Positions 12,935 to 33,324 of a stretch of 64,000 nt of DNA are shown piece after piece. The notes below the pieces were generated by a model. That model was not told the origin of the DNA and ran no database searches. It saw nothing but the letters and a program-made list of their open reading frames with translations. Source of the DNA: Ecdyonurus torrentis (taxonomy: Eukaryota > Arthropoda > Insecta > Ephemeroptera > Heptageniidae); contig OX439131.1 of assembly GCA_949318235.1 (NCBI GenBank), forward strand, positions 28,948,518 to 29,012,517, written 5' to 3'. How positions within the stretch are numbered: the stretch's first letter is position 1; the number at the start of each line of letters is the position of its first letter. The translations under genes were made by a program, and so were the position numbers.

Positions 12935-13139
12935 CGTTATGATGCATCAAAGGTAAAAATTGTTTTCTACTGTAAAAGTTTGGCGGTGGTTGGCAATCTT
13001 GAAATCGTCTCATAGAAAATGGTAAGACAGATGGTGCAGACATACGCCTTCTCACTTTACCAACTTTACTCTTTTTTTTTTCTTTAGTATCCAATTGTAA
13101 TACACTTGCAACGTTTATAGTAAGATATATTGCCAAACA
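12930..13139 (-). CDS. Candidate 3' terminal coding exon, unknown protein
   Basis: On the minus strand a TTTCAG acceptor-like site (AG at 13141-13140) is followed by 69 codons open to a TAA stop at 12932-12930. An in-frame TAG lies just upstream of the acceptor, as expected if this is an exon. The peptide has a hydrophobic start, a basic stretch (KEKKKSKVGKVRRR) and then an unusually complex tail (MSAPSVLPFSMRRFQDCQPP, later NFYSRKQF, ending HHNE) unlike the low-complexity chance frames elsewhere. The stop runs straight into a poly-A tract, which is odd and could instead mean a retroposed fragment. The polypyrimidine tract is weak. No family was recognised. It shares a strand with the first exon at 37609, but that donor is phase 1 and this acceptor reads in phase 0, so they cannot join directly. 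Confidence 0.33.
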
Positions 13140-21462
<8,323 letters not shown>

Positions 21463-21950
21463 AGATTTTCCAGTCTTTGGTTCGATATCCAAAATTTCTA
21501 TAACAATAACGATACTATATTCTAGCATCATATACTATAACGATATTGTTACTTTTAAAAATGTCACCCACGATAACGATACTATAACGATAGTTTTTCG
21601 ATAGCTATAAATCATAATGCAATTTTTTATTGAAATAAAATATTTTAAAATTTTGCTACATGACTGTACTATACCTACAATGATTAACCGCCTCATTTAT
21701 ATATACTTTTTAAAGTTTAGGCAATTTTTCCAATTTTTTGTGCACTTTTCTTACTTTTGTGTGTATTTTTTCTTATTTTTGGAGCAAAAAGTATCGTTAT
21801 AGATGCGACGATAATATCGTCAATTTTTGTTAATCTATAACGATAACGATAACTTTTATAAAACTGTTAATCTATAACGTTTCGATAATCGAATATCGTT
21901 ATAGTATCGTTGTCGTATTTACGATAATTGAAACCAAGACTGAGATTTTC
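21463..21950. mobile_element. Nonautonomous hAT-type MITE (472 bp) with 8-bp target duplication
   Basis: The element runs from 21471 to 21942. It begins CAGTCTTTGGTTCGATA and ends AATTGAAACCAAGACTG, which are inverted repeats of each other with small differences. It is flanked on both sides by the identical octamer AGATTTTC (21463-21470 and 21943-21950). An 8-bp duplication with CAG...CTG ends is the hallmark of hAT-superfamily insertion. Subterminal regions are packed with CGATAACGATA/ACTATAACGATA-type repeats in both orientations. No transposase frame is present, so movement would depend on an enzyme supplied elsewhere. The perfect duplication suggests a fairly recent insertion. Confidence 0.9.
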
Positions 21951-22328
21951 ATACAGTTTAAAATTTGAGTAACAATTCTTCTAATTACTAAATTTGCAAC
22001 AATAAACGTTAAAATTGCGTAAGTTGCGTACATTAAATATAATGTAATAAATTACTGTATATTATTGGATGTTACAGTTTATTTTTTGTATGACTTTGAC
22101 AATATATGGAAAGTTTTTTGAATAAGAGCCAGTAGTAGAAAAAGTTTATAAACCACATATAAACAGAGAACTTTTTTTTAGGCTATTTAATTCAATATAA
22201 TATTACTCGTTGATTTTAAGAGAAACTTTTTAGTTACGTACTTTTATTTTATAGCAGTATTATCAGCTTTTGTCTGCAACAGTAGGTTGGTTCGTGATGC
22301 TTTTTTATGTTCTCCTGAGGCTCTATAC

Positions 22329-22366
22329 TCTCTCTCTCTCTCTCTCTCTGTCTCTGTCTCTCTCAC
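22329..22366. repeat. (CT)n tract, imperfect
   Basis: CT run with CTGTCTCTGTC interruptions; a poly-A run of about 28 bp follows at 22443-22470. Confidence 0.9.
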
Positions 22367-23132
22367 TGCCTTTCTCATACTCACATATTATACTCCGCTT
22401 CTGTATTTACAAAACCGTGTAGGAAAAACAAGAAAAAGATACAAAAAAAAAAAAAAAAAAAAAAAAAAAACGAAAACGAAAACGAAACAGAGGGAGAGAA
22501 AATTAAGCCTTTCATGCTGTTATAGTTTTACTTTTCTTTCTTTCTTTCAAATTTTTATGCATATAATCCAACACATTAAAATTAATATTTTTTTAAGAAC
22601 AAAAATATGAATTTTATAAATAATTTGAAAATATTGATTAATACTTTATTTTTTTTATTTTTCAACAATAATTAAAAATATTATTTCTCTTTTAAATTCT
22701 TTATGTTTTATTACAAATTTTTTTTATATAATATGAATAATGTGAAAAGCCATAGAAAAAAATTAATGTTTAAAAGCGTTTTTTTTTTTTTTTTTTTTTT
22801 TTTTCAAATTTTCAATACAGCAAACAAAAAGTAAAAAAAAGTCTTAGTTAATTAAAAACATAATATGTATTATTAAAAATAAAAATCTGTATTTAATTCT
22901 TAACGTTAGTTTATAATTTATTGTATCATTTTTTTTCTAATATAAAATGTTTAGCAAAGTATTTTTATAGCTTAAAGAAAAAAGTCTTCATCAGAGTCTT
23001 ACTGGTCAGTTTGTGTGTCTTTTTTTTCTCTCTTTCTCTTTTCTTTCTTAAATGGCCAACCTGTCGCAAACGGCTGAGCACGTCACAAATTGCAGTGATC
23101 GTGCAAGGGTCAGTTTAGATGGGTGTGTGTAT

Positions 23133-23151
23133 GGGGGTGGGGGTGGGGGGG
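23133..23151 (+). other. G-rich run, possible G-quadruplex
   Basis: Reads G5-T-G5-T-G7 on the plus strand, enough guanines to split into four G-tracts of three or more with one-base loops. It stands out in such AT-rich DNA. Folding is inferred. Confidence 0.5.
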
Positions 23152-23277
23152 AATATATGCCTGACATAGACCATTTTCTTCTCCCATCTCAGTATAAAAA
23201 AGAGAATAACATAGAGAGATGCTTCCAAAAAGGAGAAGGGAGGCAGATTGATTATCTTCTTCTCTTCTTTTTTAAGT

Positions 23278-23278
<1 letters not shown>

Positions 23279-23317
<39 letters not shown>
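23279..23317. repeat. (GA)n microsatellite
   Basis: GA run of about 39 bp. Confidence 0.95.
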
Positions 23318-23319
<2 letters not shown>

Positions 23320-23623
23320 TGGGTACCACTTGAAGATATCGGATTCCAGTTGATGTGGAAATCGACTTTAATGGTTCTGTACTTTGCAAAAGGGAAGTAG
23401 TGTAGAAAGTGTCCAAAGAAAGAAACAAAATGCAAGAAGGCAAACCGTCTCACTCTTTTTATATAAAAAGTTCCACAAAAATGTCTAACGTATCTTTTTG
23501 TTACCAATAGTAACGTAATTTCCGCTCAACATATTAAAATATTTTCATTCTGAATAAGAATAAAATCTTATCATTTATAGGTATTTTTCAATGCGTTTTT
23601 TTTTTTTAAACTTAATTTGCAAA

Positions 23624-23752
<129 letters not shown>

Positions 23753-25388
23753 AAGAACGATATAATAACACAATGTAATAAAAACACAATATAATATATA
23801 TGTATTGAGAAAAATGCACATTGTTAAACACTTTCGAGGAATAAAGTTGCATACAGTGTAAATTTGTTTTTCCCCCTTTTCAAAATGGAGTGATTTTAAA
23901 TGCGTATTCTGCTTTTTTATAAATTAAGGTGATCATATAATTTATGTAAATCAAAAGTTTGATTAATTTGAAATTGAAAACCAATCAATGTTATTTGCGC
24001 ATAATTATTGAGAAATGTCAATCATAAACACAGATGGTCTCGTAACCAATTATAAAAAACACGCATTTTCAAATTAATTTTGCTTGTGTTTGTACTTCCC
24101 TGCTATCAAATAGTTTTACATAATTAAATTAATTAATACCAAAATTCTTTTCACAGACTTTTCCCCCTTTCCTTCTCCCTCTCTCATTTTCTTATTTCTT
24201 ATCTTTTGTATCAGAGGTGGATTCGCATAAATTTCAATATAATCGACTTCGTCTTTTTTTTTCCACTTTGATCTCCATCACAGCCATGACTTTAAATTAA
24301 TTCTAGTTGTTTGAACTTTTAAACTCTTTTCTTTTTCTTTTTTTTTTTATTCTTTTTCTTCCATTCTCTGGCGTTCGATTAAAAAAAATACTAAGATTTT
24401 TATATTGATAAAATATTTTATGTATAAAAAAAAGTCACATACAAAGTTTGTTGTTATCGAATGCATCATGTTGCTATATTGTTTTGTTGTCTTTTCTTCT
24501 TCTTCTTCATTTTTTTTCTTTTCCAAGTAAATTCCGATATTATTTGCTTCAGTAAACAAAGTAATTGCAACAAAATAGCAAAGGGTGTTTGTTGTTGACC
24601 GCCTTTCTGAACACCATATCCTAATCTAAATTAGTTGACCTAAATCAAACAACAACAAATTTGTTTTCTAATATGTTGTAATTTAAATAATTTTAATTTC
24701 CAAGACGTTTATCTTTATAGTATTCTCAGAAATAATATTGAATATTGTATAGAAACGTGTACTTTTGTTTACAAATAAAAAATAGTAATGTGAATTAACA
24801 ATCAAATAATATAATGTTAAAGAAGAAACAAGATTCAAAGGATTAAATTGTATATTAAAATATTCAGTAAATTTTTTTGTTGTTAAAATTATTATTTAAT
24901 ATAAGTAACTACTTTAAAATTGAGACAGTATTAAAATTATAAATTAAAAAAAAAGAAGCTTTATATCCCTTTTTTTATTTTATTTTTACCAGATAGAGAT
25001 TTAAGTTAATTGCTTACTTATGGTATATTATATAAAAACATATAATGAACTTTTTATATTATATTCTACTCTCTCTAATTCTTTCTTGTTTATAAACATA
25101 TTATAAAATAAATTTCATTAAAAATAAGACTATATTATAATATAATTTAAAAAATTTATCTCTCAAATGGTAAATTAAGACTTTTAGATTTAAGAATATG
25201 ATATACAATAAAATTAATTATGAAAATAAAATACAAAAATAAAAAATAATAATATCTTGCAGATACAACTATAAAATATAGTTTAATTTTTATGATTTTG
25301 ATAAAATTGTGAATTTGCTAATGATATTAAAAAGTAAAATATTATTAATACTTCAATTTCTAGTACTTTCAAAAGAGGAAATTCATTC

Positions 25389-25427
<39 letters not shown>

Positions 25428-25519
25428 AAGAAAAAAAAATGAAAAAACAAAGTTTTAGTTTTTACTTCATTTTGTAATAGAATATTGATTGGATTGGAAA
25501 CATTAAATATCACTTATTT

Positions 25520-25521
<2 letters not shown>

Positions 25522-25595
<74 letters not shown>
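25522..25595. repeat. (AT)n microsatellite
   Basis: Pure AT run of about 74 bp. Confidence 0.96.
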
Positions 25596-25598
<3 letters not shown>

Positions 25599-26465
25599 AT
25601 AATTCTATATATTATACTGTTAACCACACTAACTACTTTATTGTAATACATATAATACGAAAACTTGTATAAATAAATATAGTATAGAATAATGTCTTTA
25701 CATTATTTGATGTGTACAGAAATTGCTGCAAGCTATTTCTAAAACTCAACCGCTCATTCTCTTTTCTACTTACAACCCAACACCATTACGACACACACAC
25801 ACACACATCCATACTATTACAACTATAATATTATTTAAGTTTTAGATTTAAACTATATATAATATATATATACTTAAAGTTTTATATCAGTAATATATAC
25901 ATTAATTCTATAAGATAAAAATTACATTTTATATTATATATTATATAAAAAAAAATACAGTGTGGTTGAATGTATGTGCAATTGAAATGCAATTCAGTAA
26001 ACGTAATATCAGATCTGTATACAGTAGTATTAAATTACTTTGTATATGTTCAAAGGAAACATAATATATAGTATATTAACGTTTTTATTTCTTTAATATA
26101 TATGTACATAATGTCGTATATTATGTACCACTACGAGCTATATTATGTTATTGATGCTATACACGATGAATATAATTTTATTGACTCAAATTAATAATCC
26201 ACACTGTTTTAAAAATATATATTACTTCAGTTTTATAAGTTATATTTTAATGTAATTGTAATTTCATTATATTTTTATACAATAACACTTGAAGAATTTT
26301 ATAACGATTAGAGATAAATATGAGATTTTGTTTTCTTAATTTAAAATTTATGTGGTGCCTTTGTTTATCATATCTATGTATGTACAAATTACTGCAGTTT
26401 ATAAGATTATACAAACTCTAAAAAACATTGTATCTATATAATTGTGAATCATGACATAACCCGCG

Positions 26466-26604
<139 letters not shown>

Positions 26605-27078
26605 CAAACAACGCAATCATTAATAATCATAATATATACCTTAGCTTTTTAATAAATTTTCAAGTCTGTTGATGATTGGTATAAAAAATACCCTCAAGAA
26701 AAATACTTAATTATTTTCTGTTTTGTGTATCAACAATAAGAAAAGTCAATTAAAATAATCAACCTCAAACTCTATTTGCATTTTTTTATCATGTTAAATA
26801 TGGTACATTTTATTTTAAAATAATACTTTAAATTTCATTTTTTTTTAAATCATGTATTTATTTTATGTATAGAGATATGAATTATAATTTTCTAAAATGA
26901 TTTATACATGGCTTTTTTTTTAACGACACTATTAATTTATATTTTACTGAAATACCAATGAAAAACAATAAATATTACGTCATACTGATATTATAATGTA
27001 TTATAAATTACAAGTGGAAAATAGTGGTATAACATTTTTGGAACAACGGTTAGTGTGTGTGTGTGTGTATGTGTGCAA

Positions 27079-28705
27079 AAGTCTGATAAAAGATATACAC
27101 AATGCTAATGTAGAAGAAAAGTTTGTATTTAAAGAAATAGATATTAATAAATTAAGAAATGTTATTAAATCTCTTAATAAAAATAAAAGTTCTCCAGATC
27201 CTATATCTGTAGATGTATTGTTAAAAACTCAGCATGTTACAGAAGAAAAATTGTTAAAAATAATTAATTTAGCAATAAAAAAAAATGAATTTCCAGATTC
27301 TTGGAAAACTTCTACAATTATTCCTATTCCGAAGGTTAAAAATCCTACTGAACCTCAGGATTGCAGACCTGTTAACTTGTTACCATTGTACGAAAAAATT
27401 CTAGAAATTGTATTGTATGAACAATTGATAGATTATGTGGAAAGTAAAAATATTATTTGTGAAAATCAATCAGGTTTTCGTAAAAGATTTTCTTGTGAAA
27501 CTGCTCTTCAATTAGTTCTTTCAAACTGGAGATCACATGCAAATAATGGTGAAGTAACTATTGCTGTGATGCTAGATTTCAAAAGAGCGTTTGAAACTAT
27601 TGATAGAGATATACTAGTTAGTAAATTAAAAAAGTATGGACTTAGCGATAGTAGTGTAAACCTCATCAAAAGTTACTTAAAAAACAGAAAACAAAAAACA
27701 AAACTAAATAATAAAATATCAAATGAAATTTTAAATAATCTAGGGGTCCCCCAGGGGTCTGTATTGGGGCCACTTCTCTTTGTGTTGTATATAAATGATC
27801 TTGAAATTCAATTAAAAAATGTGTTTGTTAATTTTTTTGCAGATGACACGCTTGTTTCATCATCTGCAAAAACTTACGCGGAAGCATGTACAAAAATTAA
27901 TGACGCTTTGTTTATGCTCAATATATGGCTTAAAATTAATAAAGTTAAGCTTAATGTGTCAAAATCTAAATGTATCTTAATTACACAGTCAAGTGTTACA
28001 AAATTAAATATTTTAGAAAGTGAAAATCTTGAGTATGTAAAAATTGACGGAGAAATTTTGGAGTTTGTAGACGAAATTAAGTATTTGGGAGTTATTATTG
28101 ATTCACACTTAAAATTCAATTTGCATATTAAATTTATTATTAAAAAAGTTGGAAGTAAAATAAATTACTTGGCTAGAGTTGGTAAATTCCTCACTCCATG
28201 GACCAAACTATTAATATACAAAACAATAATATCTCATCACTTCGATTATTGTGCTACAATTTTATGGGACACTACAGAAGAGAATATTAAAAAACTTCAA
28301 CTACTTCAAAATAAAGCAATGAGAGTTATACTGAGATGTCATAAATTAACTCCTATACAGGAAATGCTGGATGCCTGTTGCTTATTATCAATTAAACAAA
28401 AAATAGCATTACAAGTCTTGTTGTTGGTTCATAAAATAGTTAATCAAAAGTGTCCTAAGTATTTAAGCAACGACGTTAAATTTAATAATGAAATTCATAA
28501 ATATAATACAAGAATATCAAACAATATTCATATAGGAGGTAAACAAAACAGTAAATTTTATCAGAGATCAATAATGGTTAATGGTTTCAAATTATTTAAT
28601 ACGCTGCCTCGAAGTACTAAAAATATTGTAAATGAGAAATGTTTTAAACGAGAATGCGTCATATTTGTTAAAAAAATGTATAGAAAGAAAAAATATCAAA
28701 ACTAA
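27079..28705 (+). CDS. LINE ORF2 fragment: reverse transcriptase
   Basis: Open without stop or frameshift to TAA at 28705. The open frame extends left to an ATG at 26996, but the first ~27 codons (including a valine/cysteine run from a GT repeat) are flanking DNA, so that ATG is not the native start. Numbered from 26996: IPIPK at 109-113, the conserved QSGFRKRFSCETALQLV block, LDFKRAFETID with catalytic Asp194, GVPQGSVLGP at 250-259, FADD with catalytic Asp283/Asp284, the LNVSKSK block, and KYLGVIIDSHL from 362. A C-terminal LQNKAMRVILR...LLLVHKIV region typical of CR1/Jockey-type ORF2 follows. RNA-directed DNA polymerase is the known role of the family. All three catalytic aspartates are present, so the domain is intact in sequence, but the apurinic-type endonuclease that should precede it is missing. 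The copy is therefore unlikely to be autonomous. Confidence 0.93.
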
Positions 28706-28835
28706 ATAACGTGTACGATTTACTATGATTTTTTAAAATTTAAACTATGTGCAAATATTATTAAAATAATTTTTATTTATGTATGAAGTGGATGTAAAAC
28801 ATGTTTGTATTAGAAATTTATTTCTAAATAAAAAT

Positions 28836-28855
28836 ATTCTATTCTATTCTATTCT
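28836..28855 (+). repeat. (ATTCT)4 LINE 3' tail
   Basis: Four tandem pentamers directly after AATAAAA mark the 3' terminus of the LINE. Short tandem 3' tails rather than poly-A are known for CR1-like elements. Confidence 0.85.
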
Positions 28856-29424
28856 AAAGAGTGAAAGTACTTTTTGCCTATAGGAAGAGGAAATTTGAGG
28901 AAGGAAGCTACTACTTGTTCGTGAAAATATATCACGTCAGGTGTATTTGTGTTTTAAATTTACATAACTCAATTTTATGAGTTATACAAGAAATAAAAAT
29001 GCAAAATGCAAAATATTTTAATAATATCCTTATTTTTAATAGGTAGATTAATAAACATTGGTATTTTGAATTAAAAATAATTCTTTGGTTCTCCACTGTA
29101 TTTTTTTATTCATTTTTTTATTCATTATTTATTGCTATTATTTCTATAGCAAAAGGTTTGAAATCTCTGTCCTTACTTATTTTTCTATCTAGCTTTTAGG
29201 TAACTTAAAAAACATATTATCAGCATAATTTTATCTGATTATAAGTTGCATGCATTCATATTAAAGTCGACGCCATTTTGGATCACTCAATAGCATGAGC
29301 CGCATAAATTAAAAGACTAATTTTGCCAGTTTAAAAATACTATAGCACAGTATTAGTTCATTATTTGTACATTATCCAACTAAGGCATTATCGCTTGGCT
29401 TAGTTAATCTTTTACAATCAATTT
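28856..29424. other. AT-rich noncoding DNA
   Basis: No gene seen. Holds one half of an inverted pair, TCGACGCCATTTTGGATC at 29267-29284, whose partner lies at 30076-30093. Confidence 0.6.
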
Positions 29425-29425
29425 T

Positions 29426-29486
<61 letters not shown>
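29426..29486. repeat. (CAA)n / (TTG)n microsatellite
   Basis: About 20 CAA units on the plus strand. On the minus strand it reads TTG repeats downstream of a LINE C-terminal relic, so it may be that relic's 3' tandem tail. Confidence 0.95.
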
Positions 29487-29487
<1 letters not shown>

Positions 29488-29601
29488 CAAACAATATAAT
29501 TCATAATCATTTTATATACACATTTAATACTGTATATCTTTTGTATTTCAAATTAAAATAATCTTAAAATATATTCATTTTAGTAATTCTGTTTTCCAAT
29601 T

Positions 29602-29736
29602 TTATATTGAATTCATATATAAAATTTTTAATTCTTTTTTCACAATATTTTTTCCATTTAAATTTTTTAACTTTAAAGGAATTTCATTCCATAATCGTGG
29701 TAAATTATAAATTCTAGTTTTTTTCCAGTAAATCAA
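29602..29736 (-). pseudogene. LINE ORF2 C-terminal relic
   Basis: On the minus strand 44 codons are open to a TAA at 29604-29602. They contain TRIYNLPRLWNEIPLKLKNL followed by a lysine-rich KKELKILYM end. The pattern R-I/L-Y-N-x-P-R-L-W-N-E-I/L-P-L-x-(I/L)-K...F/V-K-K-x-L-K is typical of the last residues of CR1/Jockey-type ORF2. An in-frame TAG two codons upstream and no RT motifs mean only the 3' end survives. It is a different lineage from the LINE at 27-28.9 kb, whose corresponding tail reads MVNGFKLFNTLPRSTKNIV. A (TTG)n tract lies about 120 bp downstream and could be its tail. The match is recognised from family knowledge, not from a search. Confidence 0.55.
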
Positions 29737-30585
29737 CTATCATCACTACTATCATTATCATTAGGTTAGTTAATGCTATTCTTGTATTATACTGTATTCA
29801 TGCACTCGTGGTTTACCATGTTCATTACAATATTAATTTTCTATTGAAAATGTAAATTTAACTAATTCGTTAATTGGTTATATTTTAAAGTACAAAAATA
29901 AATCTTTAGTTTAGTTTCAGAGCATTGTTTCAAAGTTAATGAGCATTGATGCTCTTTATAAGTGAAATTAATATGATATGTGAGAAAAATACTATAAAAA
30001 AATTAACCGATTGCCGATTTCCCAAAGAAGATAGCCACAAACTAATTTATCCTATGTTGAGAAATGATGTTCATTGATCCAGTATGGCGTCGAAGCGCAT
30101 TCAGTATGACTTCATACAGATACACCCTACACATAAAAAACTGATATTTTGAACTTACTACGTAAGTGATTTCAATAAAATATTTTAACAAAATTAATTA
30201 ATCTTATAAGTTTATATCTCAAACATCATGTGAAATTTGTTTCTTTATTATTATTATGTGAAGTTATTTTTATTTTTCATTTTCTATAGTAATATTAAAA
30301 GGTTTTTGCTGGAATTATTTTAAATCTAAATTCTTTTAAATTATATTAATTTTGATGCAATGCTAATTAAATAACATTATAATTTTACTGCATTAATCTC
30401 AAATTGAAAGCGTGCTATATATAATCATTAAAGAAAGTGGAATACTATAATATATACCTAGTATATAAAAAAGTTGATTAAAGTTTACCTAGTTAAACTA
30501 AATAATAATTATTAAAGTAAATATAATTACCTCATTTTGCACAAGTTATATAAGAAAGAAGGCATTCTCATTAATTTTTATATAC

Positions 30586-30589
<4 letters not shown>

Positions 30590-30652
<63 letters not shown>
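30590..30652. repeat. (AT)n microsatellite
   Basis: AT run of about 62 bp. Confidence 0.95.
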
Positions 30653-30656
<4 letters not shown>

Positions 30657-31398
30657 GTTGATGGATAATTTTTTCCGCTACAAATATTAATTTGCTTCAT
30701 TATTTGTTCACATTACAGAAAAATAGTAACTGAAATGTTTGTTAAATATTTAAATTCTGCAATATTCAATCTAGCAAAATTGTTTACTACTTTTAATAAT
30801 TATTGTATTGCTACAATTGTGATTTTTTTGTTGTTGTTAAATAAATGGTTGATTTGAACTACATTGAAAATAATAATAAAAGAATAAGTTGCATTACAAA
30901 TTTAAGTAAACATATTTTTTAATTAAAAACAAATCCATGTATAGCAATGATGTAATTGTAAAGCAATGTTTTGAGGGGGGAAAACAATTCTCGTAAATGC
31001 TTCATATTTATTTTTGAAAATTAATAAATTTTTATTTATTCATTTATAACAAACACTTAACAAATAACTAACAGAGTTTTAATTTAATATAACGTTCCAT
31101 ATAATTTAAAAATATTACTATAAAGATATCTTGTTCAATTTTTTTCTCTTTTCTTTTTAAACTTTTATTTTAATTTTGTGTTACTGCTAAATTTCACTTC
31201 AAATAATGTTTATTTAAAAATTTGTAGACGAAATAATTTTTATGTTGTACACATGAGTGAATATAAACAAAAAGTAAATATTATAGGAACTTTGAATTTG
31301 AGTATCATAGAATAGCAAAGTAGAAAACGTTTTGTGACAACTCTACTAACAAATTTTAACTTATATACAGGACTTATGCGTTACCTATTCTTAAACAT

Positions 31399-31508
<110 letters not shown>

Positions 31509-31621
31509 TTTTATGTATGTTATGTTGGGTCTCGAGCTCGAGGAGTTTTCTCTAAGGATATGCGTGTACCATACTTAATAAATACTTAAATAAGTTTACA
31601 CAACTTGAGATAAGAAGAGAG

Positions 31622-31626
<5 letters not shown>

Positions 31627-31662
<36 letters not shown>
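31627..31662. repeat. (GA)n microsatellite
   Basis: GA run with one AA interruption. Confidence 0.92.
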
Positions 31663-32997
31663 ATATATTGAAATTAAAATTTCATGCAATTTTAAAGAAA
31701 AATATAACTTTTCTCTTTAAAAACTTATATAATTAATTAAATTAATATTAATTATAAAATTTTGTACATAATATATAGGGTGGATAAATTCGACCTTTAA
31801 AATCTGATAAAAGTGTTAACATTTTACTGGAAAACTTATCTTAAAAACATAGATAGTTTTATGGTATGGGTTATTATTACATAATGAAAAGTTATGTACA
31901 GATTTTTCTTATATTATTCTCAAGTTTTATATTATATAAACGTAGAGGAGCAAAAGGGGTTAAAATTTAAGCCGGAACGTCACAGATTGGTGTTCCGGTA
32001 AAACGATATAATATTATATTATAAGCTACTTGAAATTGAGGTAGAGAAAACCGTTTAATTAATTTACATCCTGTGCTTAAACTTGGTTGATTTTTTTTTT
32101 CTCTTTCTCTGTAGATATGTGTATTATTAAAGTTACAAGGGTATGGATTAATTTTTCAGCTAAGAATTACTCTGCATTAAGAAGTAGAGATTAAGAAAAT
32201 ATTTTATACTTTTTTTTTTCTACATGAAAGAAGGATTTTAACAAATTTGCTTGAAATAATTATTATTTACACATTTTTAAATCAACGTTATGAAATATAT
32301 ATTTCGTAAGTTTCACCGAAACATTCAAACTATCCAAAATTAAAAATATGTTTTAATAAATTTAAGCTACTGCAATGAAAAAGATAATAACATGATCAAT
32401 AAACAAAAATTACTAATAAAATCAATGTCACATGTAGTAGACGGATATAACATTTACAAACAAGAAATAATGAATGAATTTAAGTAAAAAAAAAATAATA
32501 TAAATATTTTTATTTTAAAATAAAAATATTTCTACTACACTTGATTCAAAGTTTAAAATAGCTTTAAGTGAATGAATTTATATATAAAATTTATGATAAA
32601 ATTCTGTATATAACCAGAACTAAAACTAAAAATTGCATTGCAATATAGATTTATTAAAATTCAGTCAACAATAAAAATATTAATTTTAATAGTTTAATTT
32701 AAAATGTACAACGATGCGTAACATACTATTTAAATGCAATCAACATAATATAACCATGAAGTTAGAATTTTATATACTTATCAAAAAAATATATATATTT
32801 ATAAATATATTTCCACATATGATTTCAAATGGTATACATAATCTAAGTATAAGAGATAAGGATTAAAAGCTTTCTATATACATTAGTCTAATTATTACCT
32901 AGTGATTATATATAATCAAATGTAAAATAATAATCCTTTACATTGATATATTTGATGAATATTATGAACCATCATAATGATTATCATCAGAAACTAT

Positions 32998-33001
<4 letters not shown>

Positions 33002-33055
<54 letters not shown>
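33002..33055. repeat. (GA)n microsatellite
   Basis: GA run of about 54 bp. Confidence 0.95.
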
Positions 33056-33056
<1 letters not shown>

Positions 33057-33229
33057 AACGAATATCAATATAATATAAACGTATTGCGTGCATTCATACG
33101 GAAGATCAAAGTAAAGTTAGTAATTTGTGGGTCAATATGAGACTTAACGTTAGTTTTGATCCAAACCAATACCCTCGTCCATCTGCCTCATAGCTTGCTT
33201 CACACCACAAAACCCTCATAATTACCTTC

Positions 33230-33232
<3 letters not shown>

Positions 33233-33320
<88 letters not shown>
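33233..33320. repeat. (TA)n microsatellite
   Basis: TA run of about 88 bp. Confidence 0.96.

Positions 33321-33324
<4 letters not shown>

Larger units (their letters stand above)
27079..28855 (+). mobile_element. 5'-truncated non-LTR retrotransposon (CR1/Jockey-like LINE)
   Basis: Contains a reverse transcriptase ORF, a short 3' UTR (28706-28835) and a terminal (ATTCT)4 tail at 28836-28855 directly after AATAAAA. There is no endonuclease domain upstream, so the copy is 5'-truncated, the usual result of incomplete target-primed reverse transcription. The exact left junction is uncertain; it probably lies near the GT-rich stretch at 27048-27076. The RT motif set and the short tandem 3' tail point to the CR1/L2/Jockey group; the clade is inferred and would need a tree. 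No target duplication could be confirmed. Confidence 0.88.

Noticed and set aside
23115..23507. 130-codon minus-strand frame
   Set aside because: Interrupted by a GA-tract translation, with no recognisable domain; the flanking residues look like translated noncoding DNA.
27874..28119. 81-codon minus-strand frame
   Set aside because: Antisense shadow of the reverse transcriptase ORF.
31531..31542. CTCGAGCTCGAG palindrome as a regulatory site
   Set aside because: A perfect 12-bp palindrome, but isolated and without supporting context.
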